Shown: one piece after another, positions 1 to 7,159 of the stretch
How the letters are laid out: each line of letters starts with the position of its first letter
Numbering within the stretch: position 1 is the stretch's first letter
DNA from: GCA-2862585 sp036340235
GTDB taxonomy: Bacteria; Bacteroidota; Bacteroidia; Flavobacteriales; UBA7312
Assembly: GCA_036340235.1 (NCBI GenBank)
Contig: JAYYZE010000009.1
Span: 1-36,390 of the forward strand
DNA length: 36,390 nt
Direction: 5' to 3'
Made by a program: the position numbers and the translations under genes
Notes under the pieces: generated by a model
What the model was told of the DNA's origin: nothing
Seen by the model: only the letters and a program-made list of their open reading frames with translations
Database searches by the model: none

Positions 1-1314
1 ACCTTTAGACTGCCATACACCCCAAGAGGCATCTGGTGCATCAGCTAAGAAGGTTACCCAGTTAGCTTCTACATTGTCCACTGCAAGGTTCTCTAAGTTA
101 GCACATTGTGGTAGGGTGGTGTATTCAGCACTTGCCGACCAGGGTGACTGGCAATTAATAGAATTGTCACCATTTAAAACTCGTGACCTAACAGACCACT
201 CATAGGTTGTAGCAGCAGACATCCACCACCTTGTTCTGTTGGTTTGACTATTTGGTAAACTATCTGATGTTACCCCTTCCATAGTTATTACCGTCCAATT
301 TGAATCACCTATTGCTCTGTATCTGATGGCATAATCTGAGGGAGAAACGGCCGAAAAAGACCAATTGAACGTTACTCTATTATCAATTATATTGTCAACA
401 AATAAATCTGTTGGTACTTCATCACAGGCTCTGGAAATACATGTGTCAAATAGTTCTCCATTGCATCCAGTGGTGAATACATCTGAATAATTTTGTGAGT
501 TATTACAATTGTTAGAAATCGTTACACTCCAGTTGTATATAGAATCATTTTCAGCAGATATAGCATAATACCAATGCGCATTATCTCCCCAGTCGGAGTA
601 ATTCATTGGGTAATCATTACCGTTAATATTTACTGTGCCAGACCCTGTATTGGGATAACTCTCGATAGTTATATATACATCGCCAGAATTTGGATCAATA
701 TTAACGAAACCGTCGTTATTCTGGTCACCAATCCATTCAATGTTTGGTTCAATACAATTTTCATCACAATCATAACCAATGTTAGCATATGTGCATGATC
801 CATCATCTACTGTTGATTCTGGGTTATAATTACAAGCTGTATCATCTGTGCACCCATCAACGATTGGGTATTCACAGGAACCGTCATCGTTGTTGGCAGA
901 TGAATCATAATTCAATGCGTTTTCATCTGTACACCCATAGGCGGTAAAATCACAGGAATTAAATACATAGGCTGGTAATATCATACTTTGATCTGAAGTT
1001 AATAGTAGTCTGTTGCCGTTACCAGCGCCACATCCACCAAAAACAGATTCATCGCCACCCCATGAGGCGCCATTTATGAACTTATACTCATATGATGAAT
1101 TTTCAGATAACGTTAATGTAACCTCCCAAATTCCGTCACCATCATTGTCCGAAAGAGTGGTTGAAGATGGGTTCCAACCTTGCATTGACCCTGCAATATG
1201 TACGCCATTTGCAGAAACCTGTTGATATTGCATATCAACCCTAAAAGTAACATCAATTTGTGCAAAGGAAAAACTAGATAATAAAATAGATAATAGAAAT
1301 ATAAAACGTTTCAT
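1..1314 (-). CDS. Secreted multidomain surface protein, 5' part (cut by window edge)
   Basis: The reading frame opens at the ATG complementary to 1312-1314 and stays open for 438 codons to position 1, so the C-terminus lies outside the window. Residues 1-19 are a signal peptide (MKRFIFLLSILLSSFSFAQ). Residues about 21-105 resemble a glycogen/starch-binding E-set domain (VTFRVDMQ, HIAGSMQGWNP, YEYKFING). Residues 127-149 and 154-176 are two copies of a GCTD-x-A-x-NY-DDGSC-Y repeat, an Asp-rich Cys-containing motif common in secreted proteins of marine Bacteroidota. Fibronectin-III-like segments follow from about residue 300 (FNWSFSAVSPSDYAIRYR). The architecture suggests a secreted or surface-attached protein. 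A type IX secretion C-terminal domain would be expected but cannot be seen. Function is unknown; carbohydrate binding is inferred only from the first domain. Confidence 0.85.
   Translation of the reverse strand, partial: MKRFIFLLSILLSSFSFAQIDVTFRVDMQYQQVSANGVHIAGSMQGWNPSSTTLSDNDGDGIWEVTLTLSENSSYEYKFINGASWGGDESVFGGCGAGNGNRLLLTSDQSMILPAYVFNSCDFTAYGCTDENALNYDSSANNDDGSCEYPIVDGCTDDTACNYNPESTVDDGSCTYANIGYDCDENCIEPNIEWIGDQNNDGFVNIDPNSGDVYITIESYPNTGSGTVNINGNDYPMNYSDWGDNAHWYYAISAENDSIYNWSVTISNNCNNSQNYSDVFTTGCNGELFDTCISRACDEVPTDLFVDNIIDNRVTFNWSFSAVSPSDYAIRYRAIGDSNWTVITMEGVTSDSLPNSQTNRTRWWMSAATTYEWSVRSRVLNGDNSINCQSPWSASAEYTTLPQCANLENLAVDNVEANWVTFLADAPDASWGVWQSKG
787..936 (-). repeat. Two tandem DDGSC protein repeats inside the secreted protein
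   Basis: Two consecutive coding repeats of about 23 residues, separated by four residues. Copy 1 runs from GCTDENALNYD to DDGSCEY. Copy 2 runs from GCTDDTACNYN to DDGSCTY. The conserved DDGSC and the paired cysteines suggest a small disulfide-bonded, possibly calcium-binding module. The DNA copies have diverged, so this is a protein repeat and not a recent duplication. Confidence 0.75.
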
Positions 1315-1587
1315 ACTTAAATTTTTGTTGGTTATTTTCGGTAAATTAAAAAAATTTTTTAGTTAAGTGCAATTTATTTTATAAAAATGACACTAAATCA
1401 ACTTTTATGTCTAAGCCTTAAGTTGCAATAATTAAACAAAAAATATTTAAAGACAACTGAAAATGAATTTATTTCGAAAAATTAAATGATTTATAGTTAC
1501 TGTATTTCACCGTCTTAGTAAATACACAAAAAAAGTAGCGGAACAGGAAGCCTAAGAAAAACTATCAAAAAAGGTTTCTAACTCTAA

Positions 1588-2808
1588 TTACCTAGAATTT
1601 TTTTCAGAATTTTCGAAGGAATAATTATTGTAAATTGTAAAAAAATAACTGTAGAAAACGGACATGATAAAAATAAATAAATAGGAATCAAACAACATGA
1701 TTGTCATAAAGCCTATTGGGAGTAATCTCCTGTCAAATCTATAGTTTAGCCTTGACAGTGTCTTAATCTGAAAATAAAACATTGATAGTAGTATAAATAG
1801 TCCAAATATACCAATCTCAAACCAAGTGAAAACATAACTGTTGTGAGGTGTAGTATTAACATAGTATTCATGGCCAGAATGTATTTCTCTGTTAAAAATA
1901 GTTCCAAAGCTGCCAGTGCCATAGCCAAACATAGGTTTTTTCATTATGTAATTAATTCCCTCTCTTAAAAAGACGGTTCTAATATTTTGATTTGGACTAT
2001 ATGCGTTGGTAGTATCGTTTGTAATAATTTCAGTCTGTATTATTTTTGAAGCCTCATCAACTCTAGTTTTGAATGTATTAGATTCATTGTAAGCACAGTA
2101 GTTACACAAACTTACAAAGACGATGAGCCCAATGCTCAATAACCTTCTTTTTTTAAAATAATATATACTATATAACCCAAATAGCAGTGAAAATATTAGC
2201 TGACCAGCTCTTCCGCCTTCAGAGAAAATACTATAAGTAATAATAAGATAACATAAAATGAGTCCCAAAGTATATTTTGATTTTTTTTCAGCAACTAAAA
2301 AAAAGAATATTAAAGAAGAAAATGTTAATAAAATAGTATGGTAGTTGTAGGTGGTAAATGCTGAAATACTTCTATTTTCAGAAATAACAGAAAGGTAATT
2401 GTGAAGAGGTAGAATAACTTGATAATTAATAAGAATTGCTACAATTGCCGAAAAAAGAGTTGAAAAAAGAAATAAAAGAGTACCCAACTTTAAAGCAGAC
2501 TGTTTAAGTTTTGAAGTTCCAAAAACAATCAATATAAGAAGTAAAGATAGTTTTTTGAAAATCCATAAAGCATTTTGGTGATTGTCTCCCCAAAGCATTC
2601 CAAAGCAATACATAACATACAGTAGAATGATAGATAGCATCCATTTATTATGCCTTATTTTATTTGCCTTTATTTTAAACTGACCCTCTAAAAGCCAGCA
2701 TATCGCAATCAATCCAATTAAGATATTTGTAACAGCAATAGACAAAGGGATGGATAGTCCCAGTAACACAAAAAATATAGAGTATAGCTTTTCTAATGTA
2801 CTTTTCAT
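1588..2808 (-). CDS. O-antigen ligase / Wzy-type polymerase-like membrane protein
   Basis: A 406-residue polytopic membrane protein beginning MKSTLEKLYSIFFVLLGLSIPLS, with about ten hydrophobic segments. It has the Wzy_C/O-antigen ligase signature: a glycine-rich FSEGGRAGQL segment, then a late periplasmic region with GYGTGSFG and TPHNSYVFTWFEIGIFGL. Proteins of this family join or polymerise lipid-linked glycans at the periplasmic face. The frame extends upstream to 2940, but those codons overlap the conserved end of the glycosyltransferase. The ATG at 2808-2806 overlaps that gene's TGA in the classic ATGA arrangement, so I choose it. Ligase and polymerase cannot be told apart from sequence alone. 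Confidence 0.82.
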   Translation of the reverse strand: MKSTLEKLYSIFFVLLGLSIPLSIAVTNILIGLIAICWLLEGQFKIKANKIRHNKWMLSIILLYVMYCFGMLWGDNHQNALWIFKKLSLLLILIVFGTSKLKQSALKLGTLLFLFSTLFSAIVAILINYQVILPLHNYLSVISENRSISAFTTYNYHTILLTFSSLIFFFLVAEKKSKYTLGLILCYLIITYSIFSEGGRAGQLIFSLLFGLYSIYYFKKRRLLSIGLIVFVSLCNYCAYNESNTFKTRVDEASKIIQTEIITNDTTNAYSPNQNIRTVFLREGINYIMKKPMFGYGTGSFGTIFNREIHSGHEYYVNTTPHNSYVFTWFEIGIFGLFILLSMFYFQIKTLSRLNYRFDRRLLPIGFMTIMLFDSYLFIFIMSVFYSYFFTIYNNYSFENSEKNSR

Positions 2809-3590
2809 TTGAGATATTTTGCTACACCGTTTTGGCAGTACGTTTGTTTCTTTTGAATAGTATTTTCTAATATTAGTAGGTTTTGATTTAAGCCCTCTCT
2901 TGCAGCTATTTTGTGTTCTAAATGATAACAGAGGGCACAATTTTTTAACTGTTTTTTTAATATATTGTTGTTGATCAGTCTAGCCGATAGTTCAGTATCT
3001 TCTTTTCCCCATCCAAGCATGTCCTCGTTATATCCATTTGTTATTAAGAAATCTTTTTTAAAACAAGAGAAGTTACATCCCCTTGTCTTTTTTAAAGATT
3101 TGTTGGGCTTAGTAAACATTGTTGGCAGTTTGAAATATATGGCGTTCCATCTATTGCTCAAGCCTTTTTCATAAAAAAAAAATAATGTAGTTTTTTCTTT
3201 GAGGCTTTTTTTACTCAATTGACTATTTAAAAAAGAACGACCACCATGTAAAAATACATTAGGTTTTGCGTGTCTTAAATGATCTTCAATAAATTTTTTG
3301 TGTAAAATGATATCTCCATCAATTTGTACGATATACTCACCTTTTGCTATTGCAAAGCATTTATTTAAGATTTTACTTTTCCTAAACCCTTCATCTTCAT
3401 GCCAAACATGCTTAATTGGAACACTAATTCTTTTTTGACTGTTATTTATGACATCCAAAGTCTCTTTAGTAGATCCGTCATCAGCGATAATGATTTCATC
3501 TGGCATAATCGTCTGCTTTTTCACGCTTATTAAAACTAACTCCAATGCCTGATGCCAATTATAAGTAGCAATTATTAATGTACAGGTCAT
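2805..3590 (-). CDS. Family 2 glycosyltransferase
   Basis: 261 residues with a GT-A fold: beta-strand start TLIIATYN, nucleotide-binding D37-D38 (IIADDGS), metal-binding D91-x-D93 (QIDGD), and a C-terminal galactosyltransferase-type block with W194-G-K-E-D198 (GWGKEDTELSARL). No membrane segment is visible, so it is probably a cytosolic, membrane-peripheral enzyme adding a sugar to a surface glycan. It overlaps the downstream ligase-like gene by four bases, so the two are translationally coupled and probably belong to one surface-polysaccharide or glycolipid pathway. Donor and acceptor sugars cannot be inferred. Confidence 0.88.
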   Translation of the reverse strand: MTCTLIIATYNWHQALELVLISVKKQTIMPDEIIIADDGSTKETLDVINNSQKRISVPIKHVWHEDEGFRKSKILNKCFAIAKGEYIVQIDGDIILHKKFIEDHLRHAKPNVFLHGGRSFLNSQLSKKSLKEKTTLFFFYEKGLSNRWNAIYFKLPTMFTKPNKSLKKTRGCNFSCFKKDFLITNGYNEDMLGWGKEDTELSARLINNNILKKQLKNCALCYHLEHKIAAREGLNQNLLILENTIQKKQTYCQNGVAKYLK

Positions 3591-3898
3591 AAGACTGTAT
3601 TATTGATTGTATCTATGTAAATGTACAATTTTGTTTAAATATAGATTTTATCTGGTTGAAAAATGGGTACACACGCCGAATTCTGAATAGGGTGTTAAGT
3701 TAAGACACTAGCTTTTGAGATAAATGCCAACGTAATTTCAAAAATAGAAAAGGAAAAAGGGTCTTAAAATAAAAAACTCGTTCAATAAAATGAGTTTCTT
3801 GATTCACCACCATCGAAATAATGATTGGTCAAAACAAATAGTAAAAACATTACCTACTTAGTTGAGTTTGTCGACAGCATAAATCAAAAGTAAATACG
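3591..3898. other. Intergenic region, 308 bases, no gene seen
   Basis: AT-rich spacer between two minus-strand genes. I see no plausible open frame, RNA gene or clear TAnnTTTG promoter for the glycosyltransferase. The only structure I can support is a hairpin at 3774-3797. Confidence 0.6.
3766..3797 (-). terminator. Possible intrinsic terminator of the orphan lipoprotein gene
   Basis: The arms AAACTC (3774-3779) and GAGTTT (3792-3797) form a 6-bp stem with a 12-base loop. Read on the minus strand the stem is followed by a T-rich run (TTTATTTT). The stem is weak in GC and lies about 100 bases past the stop codon, so this is tentative. Confidence 0.35.
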
Positions 3899-4291
3899 CT
3901 ACTTCTTTTTTTTATAATCAAAGACAGAAAAACGATCTTCTCCACTAGGATAATCAGGAAACACATCTACATTCCAAGTTTTTGTAGCCCATTCGTCACA
4001 TTCTCCCTCGCCAAAATCAATAGAAGCTACCCAATTATTGTCAGCATCATAATATTCAAAAAGACCGGAGACAGGAGTCATAATCTTCTTGTCCCACTTT
4101 GAAAAATAACAACTAGTCTTAGTTATAGCAGTTACTTCAACTTCATTATATCCTTTTTCAGTGTAAGCTGCCCTAGCTTGTATTCCATCATTACTGACAA
4201 CAGAATCAGAAAGCGAATCTTTTTCACACGAGCTAAAAAATAGTGTAAGACTCACAAGTAGTAATAAGCCAAGATAGTATTTCATAAACAT
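3899..4291 (-). CDS. Hypothetical lipoprotein, 130 aa
   Basis: The N-terminus (MFMKYYLGLLLLVSLTLFFSSCEKD) is a lipoprotein signal peptide with the lipobox LFFSSC, so the mature protein should be a membrane-anchored lipoprotein starting at Cys22. The rest is short and acidic/aromatic (GYNEVEVTAITKTSCYFSKWDKK, DNNWVASIDFGEGECDEWATKTWNVDVFPDYPSGEDRF) and ends in KKKK. I do not recognise the family. Two mature cysteines could form a disulfide. The start could be at 4291 or, equally well, at the second Met (4285). It stands alone, with its own possible promoter upstream. Confidence 0.75.
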   Translation of the reverse strand: MFMKYYLGLLLLVSLTLFFSSCEKDSLSDSVVSNDGIQARAAYTEKGYNEVEVTAITKTSCYFSKWDKKIMTPVSGLFEYYDADNNWVASIDFGEGECDEWATKTWNVDVFPDYPSGEDRFSVFDYKKKK

Positions 4292-4334
4292 AACATTAAT
4301 AACTTTTAAATTAAATTTAAGAATTACAATAATA

Positions 4335-4342
4335 CAAAATTA
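4335..4342 (-). promoter_or_regulatory. Possible -7 box for the orphan lipoprotein gene
   Basis: The minus strand reads TAATTTTG, matching the Bacteroidota -7 consensus TAnnTTTG, 43 bases ahead of the start codon. No convincing -33 TTG lies at the expected distance. Confidence 0.3.
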
Positions 4343-4468
4343 ATTACAAGACATTAAAACTCTGCTTAATACCATTTTGGTCACAGTAAAATTTACTCAA
4401 ATTATCGCTTTTTTGGGAATTAATCAATATAAAATCTGTTTCTTGCGGACTTTCATTGAAACAAACAA

Positions 4469-5260
4469 ATGCTTGAAATTTTTGGATTCGTTGGGGCAAT
4501 TTTAATTGGAGTGGTGTTAGGTCTTATTGGCGGTGGTGGATCTATACTTACGGTACCCATCTTTGTTTACATAATCGGAATTGAGCCTGTATTAGCAACC
4601 GCTTATTCGCTTTTTGTTGTTGGCATTACCGCTTTGGTGGGAGCCCTAAGAAACGCTTTTCAAGGAACTATTGACTTTAAAGCGGGCGTCATTTTTGCAA
4701 TACCAGCATTCATTGGGGTATATATAACACGACAATTTTTAATGCCATCTATTCCGCAAATATTAGTTACAGTCGCTGATTTTCAGCTAATGAAGAATAC
4801 AGGTATAATGTTATTTTTTGCTGTAATTATGTTCTTAGCGGCTTATTTTATGATAAAAAGCTCTCGTAGTTCGCATAACGAAGAGGTAGAGGCTAAATAC
4901 AACTATTTTAAAATAATAATTGAAAGTTTGATAGTGGGTGTTATTACGGGTTTGGTTGGTGCAGGAGGAGGTTTTTTGATAATACCCGCTCTTGTACTAT
5001 TAGCTAAACTTTCGATAAAAACAGCTATAGGTACCTCGTTGTTTATCATAGCCGCTAAGTCGCTACTTGGATTTCTGGGTGACATACAAAATTTAACAAT
5101 TGACTGGTCGTTTTTACTTGCCTTTTCTTTACTGTCGATAATTGGAATTTTTGTTGGTCTATTTATTAACACGATTATTGGTGGTAATAAGTTGAAAGAG
5201 AGCTTTGGATGGTTTGTATTAACAATGGCCTTTTTTATGCTTCTTTTGGAGCTAATTTAA
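4469..5260 (+). CDS. TauE/SafE-family membrane permease (sulfite/anion exporter type)
   Basis: 263 residues, almost entirely hydrophobic helices with about eight membrane spans, in two related halves. Each half begins with a glycine-rich loop typical of the TauE/SafE (DUF81) family: GVVLGLIGGGGSILTVPIFVY near residue 15 and GVITGLVGAGGGFLIIPALVL near residue 155. Family members are linked to export of sulfite, sulfonates or related organosulfur anions. Two genes for sulfide/persulfide handling lie directly downstream on the same strand (59-base gap), so movement of sulfite or another sulfur oxyanion produced by them is a reasonable inference. The substrate is not shown by the sequence. Confidence 0.88.
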   Translation: MLEIFGFVGAILIGVVLGLIGGGGSILTVPIFVYIIGIEPVLATAYSLFVVGITALVGALRNAFQGTIDFKAGVIFAIPAFIGVYITRQFLMPSIPQILVTVADFQLMKNTGIMLFFAVIMFLAAYFMIKSSRSSHNEEVEAKYNYFKIIIESLIVGVITGLVGAGGGFLIIPALVLLAKLSIKTAIGTSLFIIAAKSLLGFLGDIQNLTIDWSFLLAFSLLSIIGIFVGLFINTIIGGNKLKESFGWFVLTMAFFMLLLELI

Positions 5261-5295
5261 ATTACAGACGATAAGCTTTTAAAGCAATTTGATAG

Positions 5296-5303
5296 TATCT
5301 TTG
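5296..5303 (+). promoter_or_regulatory. Possible -7 box for the MBL/rhodanese genes
   Basis: TATCTTTG matches TAnnTTTG and sits 16 bases before the start codon at 5320. The -33 element is not clear. If used, the MBL/rhodanese pair could be transcribed separately from the permease. Confidence 0.4.
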
Positions 5304-5319
5304 CAAAAACAGTTGTCAA

Positions 5320-6729
5320 ATGAAAGTAGAGCAAATATATACAGGTTGTCTAGCGCAAGGAGCTTATTATATAGAAAGCAATGGGGAGTCGGCGATTATA
5401 GACCCATTGAGAGAAGTACAGTCATACATAGATTTAGCTCACAAAAGGCAATCAACCATTAAATACATTTTTGAAACTCACTTCCATGCAGATTTTGTCT
5501 CTGGTCACCTCACTTTGTCTGAGAGAACGGGAGCGCCCATCATCTTTGGACCTAACGCCAATCCAAAATTTAACTGTATTGTTGCTGACGATAATCAAGA
5601 GTTTAACTTAGGAGAAGTAACGATTAAAGCATTACATACCCCTGGACATACTATAGAAAGTACTACCTATTTATTGTTGGACGAAAACGGCAATGAATAT
5701 GCTATTTTTAGTGGCGACACCTTATTTTTGGGTGACGTTGGCCGACCAGACTTGGCACAAAAGTCAGCTGACATAACTCAAGAACAATTAGCGGGCATTC
5801 TCTTTGATAGCCTCAGAAGTAAAATAATGACCTTAGCTGACGAAACTATTGTTTACCCAGGTCACGGGGCTGGCTCGGAATGCGGCAAACACATGAGTAA
5901 AGAAACTGTAGGAACTATTGGAGAGCAAAAACGAACCAATTACGCCCTCAGAGCCAACATGACTAAAGAAGAGTTTATAAGTGAAGTAATTGATGGCTTA
6001 ACAGTACCACCAGCCTATTTCCCACAGAACGTTAAATTAAATAAGGAAGGGTATAAGGATTGCGATGACGTATTAATGAAAAGTAAAAACGCCTTAAGCC
6101 CCGATGAATTTGAAAAGCTAGCTACCGACTCAGACAACTTAGTGCTTGATGTAAGGCATCAAACGGACTTCACAAAAGGACACATACCAGGCTCTGTTTT
6201 TATTGGCTTGGATGGAGGTTTTGCGCCATGGGTAGGTGCGATACTTAAAGACATTCTAAAACCCATAATGTTAGTAACCCCTAATGGACGTTTGGAAGAG
6301 GCTATTATTAGATTATCTAGGGTAGGCTTTGATAATGTTATTGGCTATTTAGAAGGAGGGTTTGAAAGCTGGCAAAATTCAAGAAAAAACGTCGCATTTA
6401 TTGAGTCGATTAGTTCAGACCAATTTGCAAAACTTAGAAATACATCAAGTATATCGATTGTCGATGTTAGAAAAAATACGGAGTATCAATTGGAACACAT
6501 TATCGATGCTCAAAATTTTCCGTTAGATAAACTCAACGATTACCTATCAGGTTTTAATCCAAATAAATCAACGTATGTTCATTGTGCTGGTGGCTATCGA
6601 TCAGTTATTGCCATTTCAATACTTAAATCAAAAAACATTCACAATCTAATTGACATTCAGGGTGGGTTTAATGCCATAAAAGCCACTAATATGCCTCTAA
6701 ATAAATATGTATGCCCTAACACAATATAA
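5320..6729 (+). CDS. Metallo-beta-lactamase fold hydrolase fused to two rhodanese domains (persulfide dioxygenase-like)
   Basis: 469 residues. Residues 1-215 are a glyoxalase-II/ETHE1-like metallo-hydrolase with the metal motif H54-x-H56-x-D58-xxxx-H63, H110 (TPGHT), D133 (SGDTLF, followed by GDVGRPDL) and H182 (YPGHGAG). GDVGRPDL is typical of the persulfide-dioxygenase branch. Rhodanese-like domain 1 (about 260-355) lacks the catalytic Cys loop: LVTPNGR at 319-324 has no Cys. Domain 2 (about 362-460) has an intact active loop, H421-C422-AGGYR. The likely role is cytosolic oxidation or transfer of sulfane sulfur. A TauE-type permease lies upstream and a single-domain rhodanese 17 bases downstream, supporting one sulfur-oxidation or detoxification unit. 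Confidence 0.88.
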   Translation: MKVEQIYTGCLAQGAYYIESNGESAIIDPLREVQSYIDLAHKRQSTIKYIFETHFHADFVSGHLTLSERTGAPIIFGPNANPKFNCIVADDNQEFNLGEVTIKALHTPGHTIESTTYLLLDENGNEYAIFSGDTLFLGDVGRPDLAQKSADITQEQLAGILFDSLRSKIMTLADETIVYPGHGAGSECGKHMSKETVGTIGEQKRTNYALRANMTKEEFISEVIDGLTVPPAYFPQNVKLNKEGYKDCDDVLMKSKNALSPDEFEKLATDSDNLVLDVRHQTDFTKGHIPGSVFIGLDGGFAPWVGAILKDILKPIMLVTPNGRLEEAIIRLSRVGFDNVIGYLEGGFESWQNSRKNVAFIESISSDQFAKLRNTSSISIVDVRKNTEYQLEHIIDAQNFPLDKLNDYLSGFNPNKSTYVHCAGGYRSVIAISILKSKNIHNLIDIQGGFNAIKATNMPLNKYVCPNTI

Positions 6730-6746
6730 TAATTAAACAAAAACCT

Positions 6747-7055
6747 ATGGAAAATGTAACTCAAAAAGAATGGACACAATTAATAGAGTCTGACGATTAT
6801 TTTATAATTTTAGATGTCAGAACACCAAAAGAGTGTACTCAGGGAATGCAGCAAGGCGCACAAAATCTAAATTTCTTGGATTCATTAGCCTTTGTGGATG
6901 GCTTAAAAAAATTAGATAAAACAAAAACCTATTATGTGTATTGTAGAAGTGGAGGCAGAAGCAGTCAAGCGTGTGCCATTATGGAACAAGAGGGGTTTAA
7001 AAAAACGTACAACCTGTTAGGGGGAATGTTGGAGTGGAAAGGAAAAGTTGTATGA
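6747..7055 (+). CDS. Single-domain rhodanese sulfurtransferase
   Basis: 102 residues covering one rhodanese domain: LDVRTPKEC near residue 22 and the active-site loop Y65-C66-R67-SGGR71, with Cys66 as the persulfide carrier. No signal peptide is present, so it should be cytosolic. It lies 17 bases after the MBL/rhodanese fusion on the same strand and probably shares its transcript. It could pass sulfur to or from the intact second rhodanese domain of that protein. The acceptor is unknown. Confidence 0.9.
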   Translation: MENVTQKEWTQLIESDDYFIILDVRTPKECTQGMQQGAQNLNFLDSLAFVDGLKKLDKTKTYYVYCRSGGRSSQACAIMEQEGFKKTYNLLGGMLEWKGKVV

Positions 7056-7159
7056 CCTAATTACTCAAAAAACAATTAATTATATAATCAATATCAGTGT
7101 AGGCGTTAAATTATTTGTATAAAATAAATATCAATGCCTCAATTTAAACCAATGCACAT

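Noticed and set aside
574..1225. Plus-strand open frames opposite the secreted protein
   Set aside because: The minus strand carries an uninterrupted 438-codon frame with signal peptide and domain motifs; the plus frames are shadows.
2809..2940. Longer N-terminus for the O-antigen ligase-like protein (start at 2940)
   Set aside because: These codons overlap the conserved end of the glycosyltransferase and do not look like a membrane-protein start; the ATG at 2808 is coupled by an ATGA overlap.
3685..3710. GTGTTAAGTTAAGACAC near-palindrome upstream of the glycosyltransferase
   Set aside because: Only the outer bases pair, the centre does not; no matching copy seen elsewhere.
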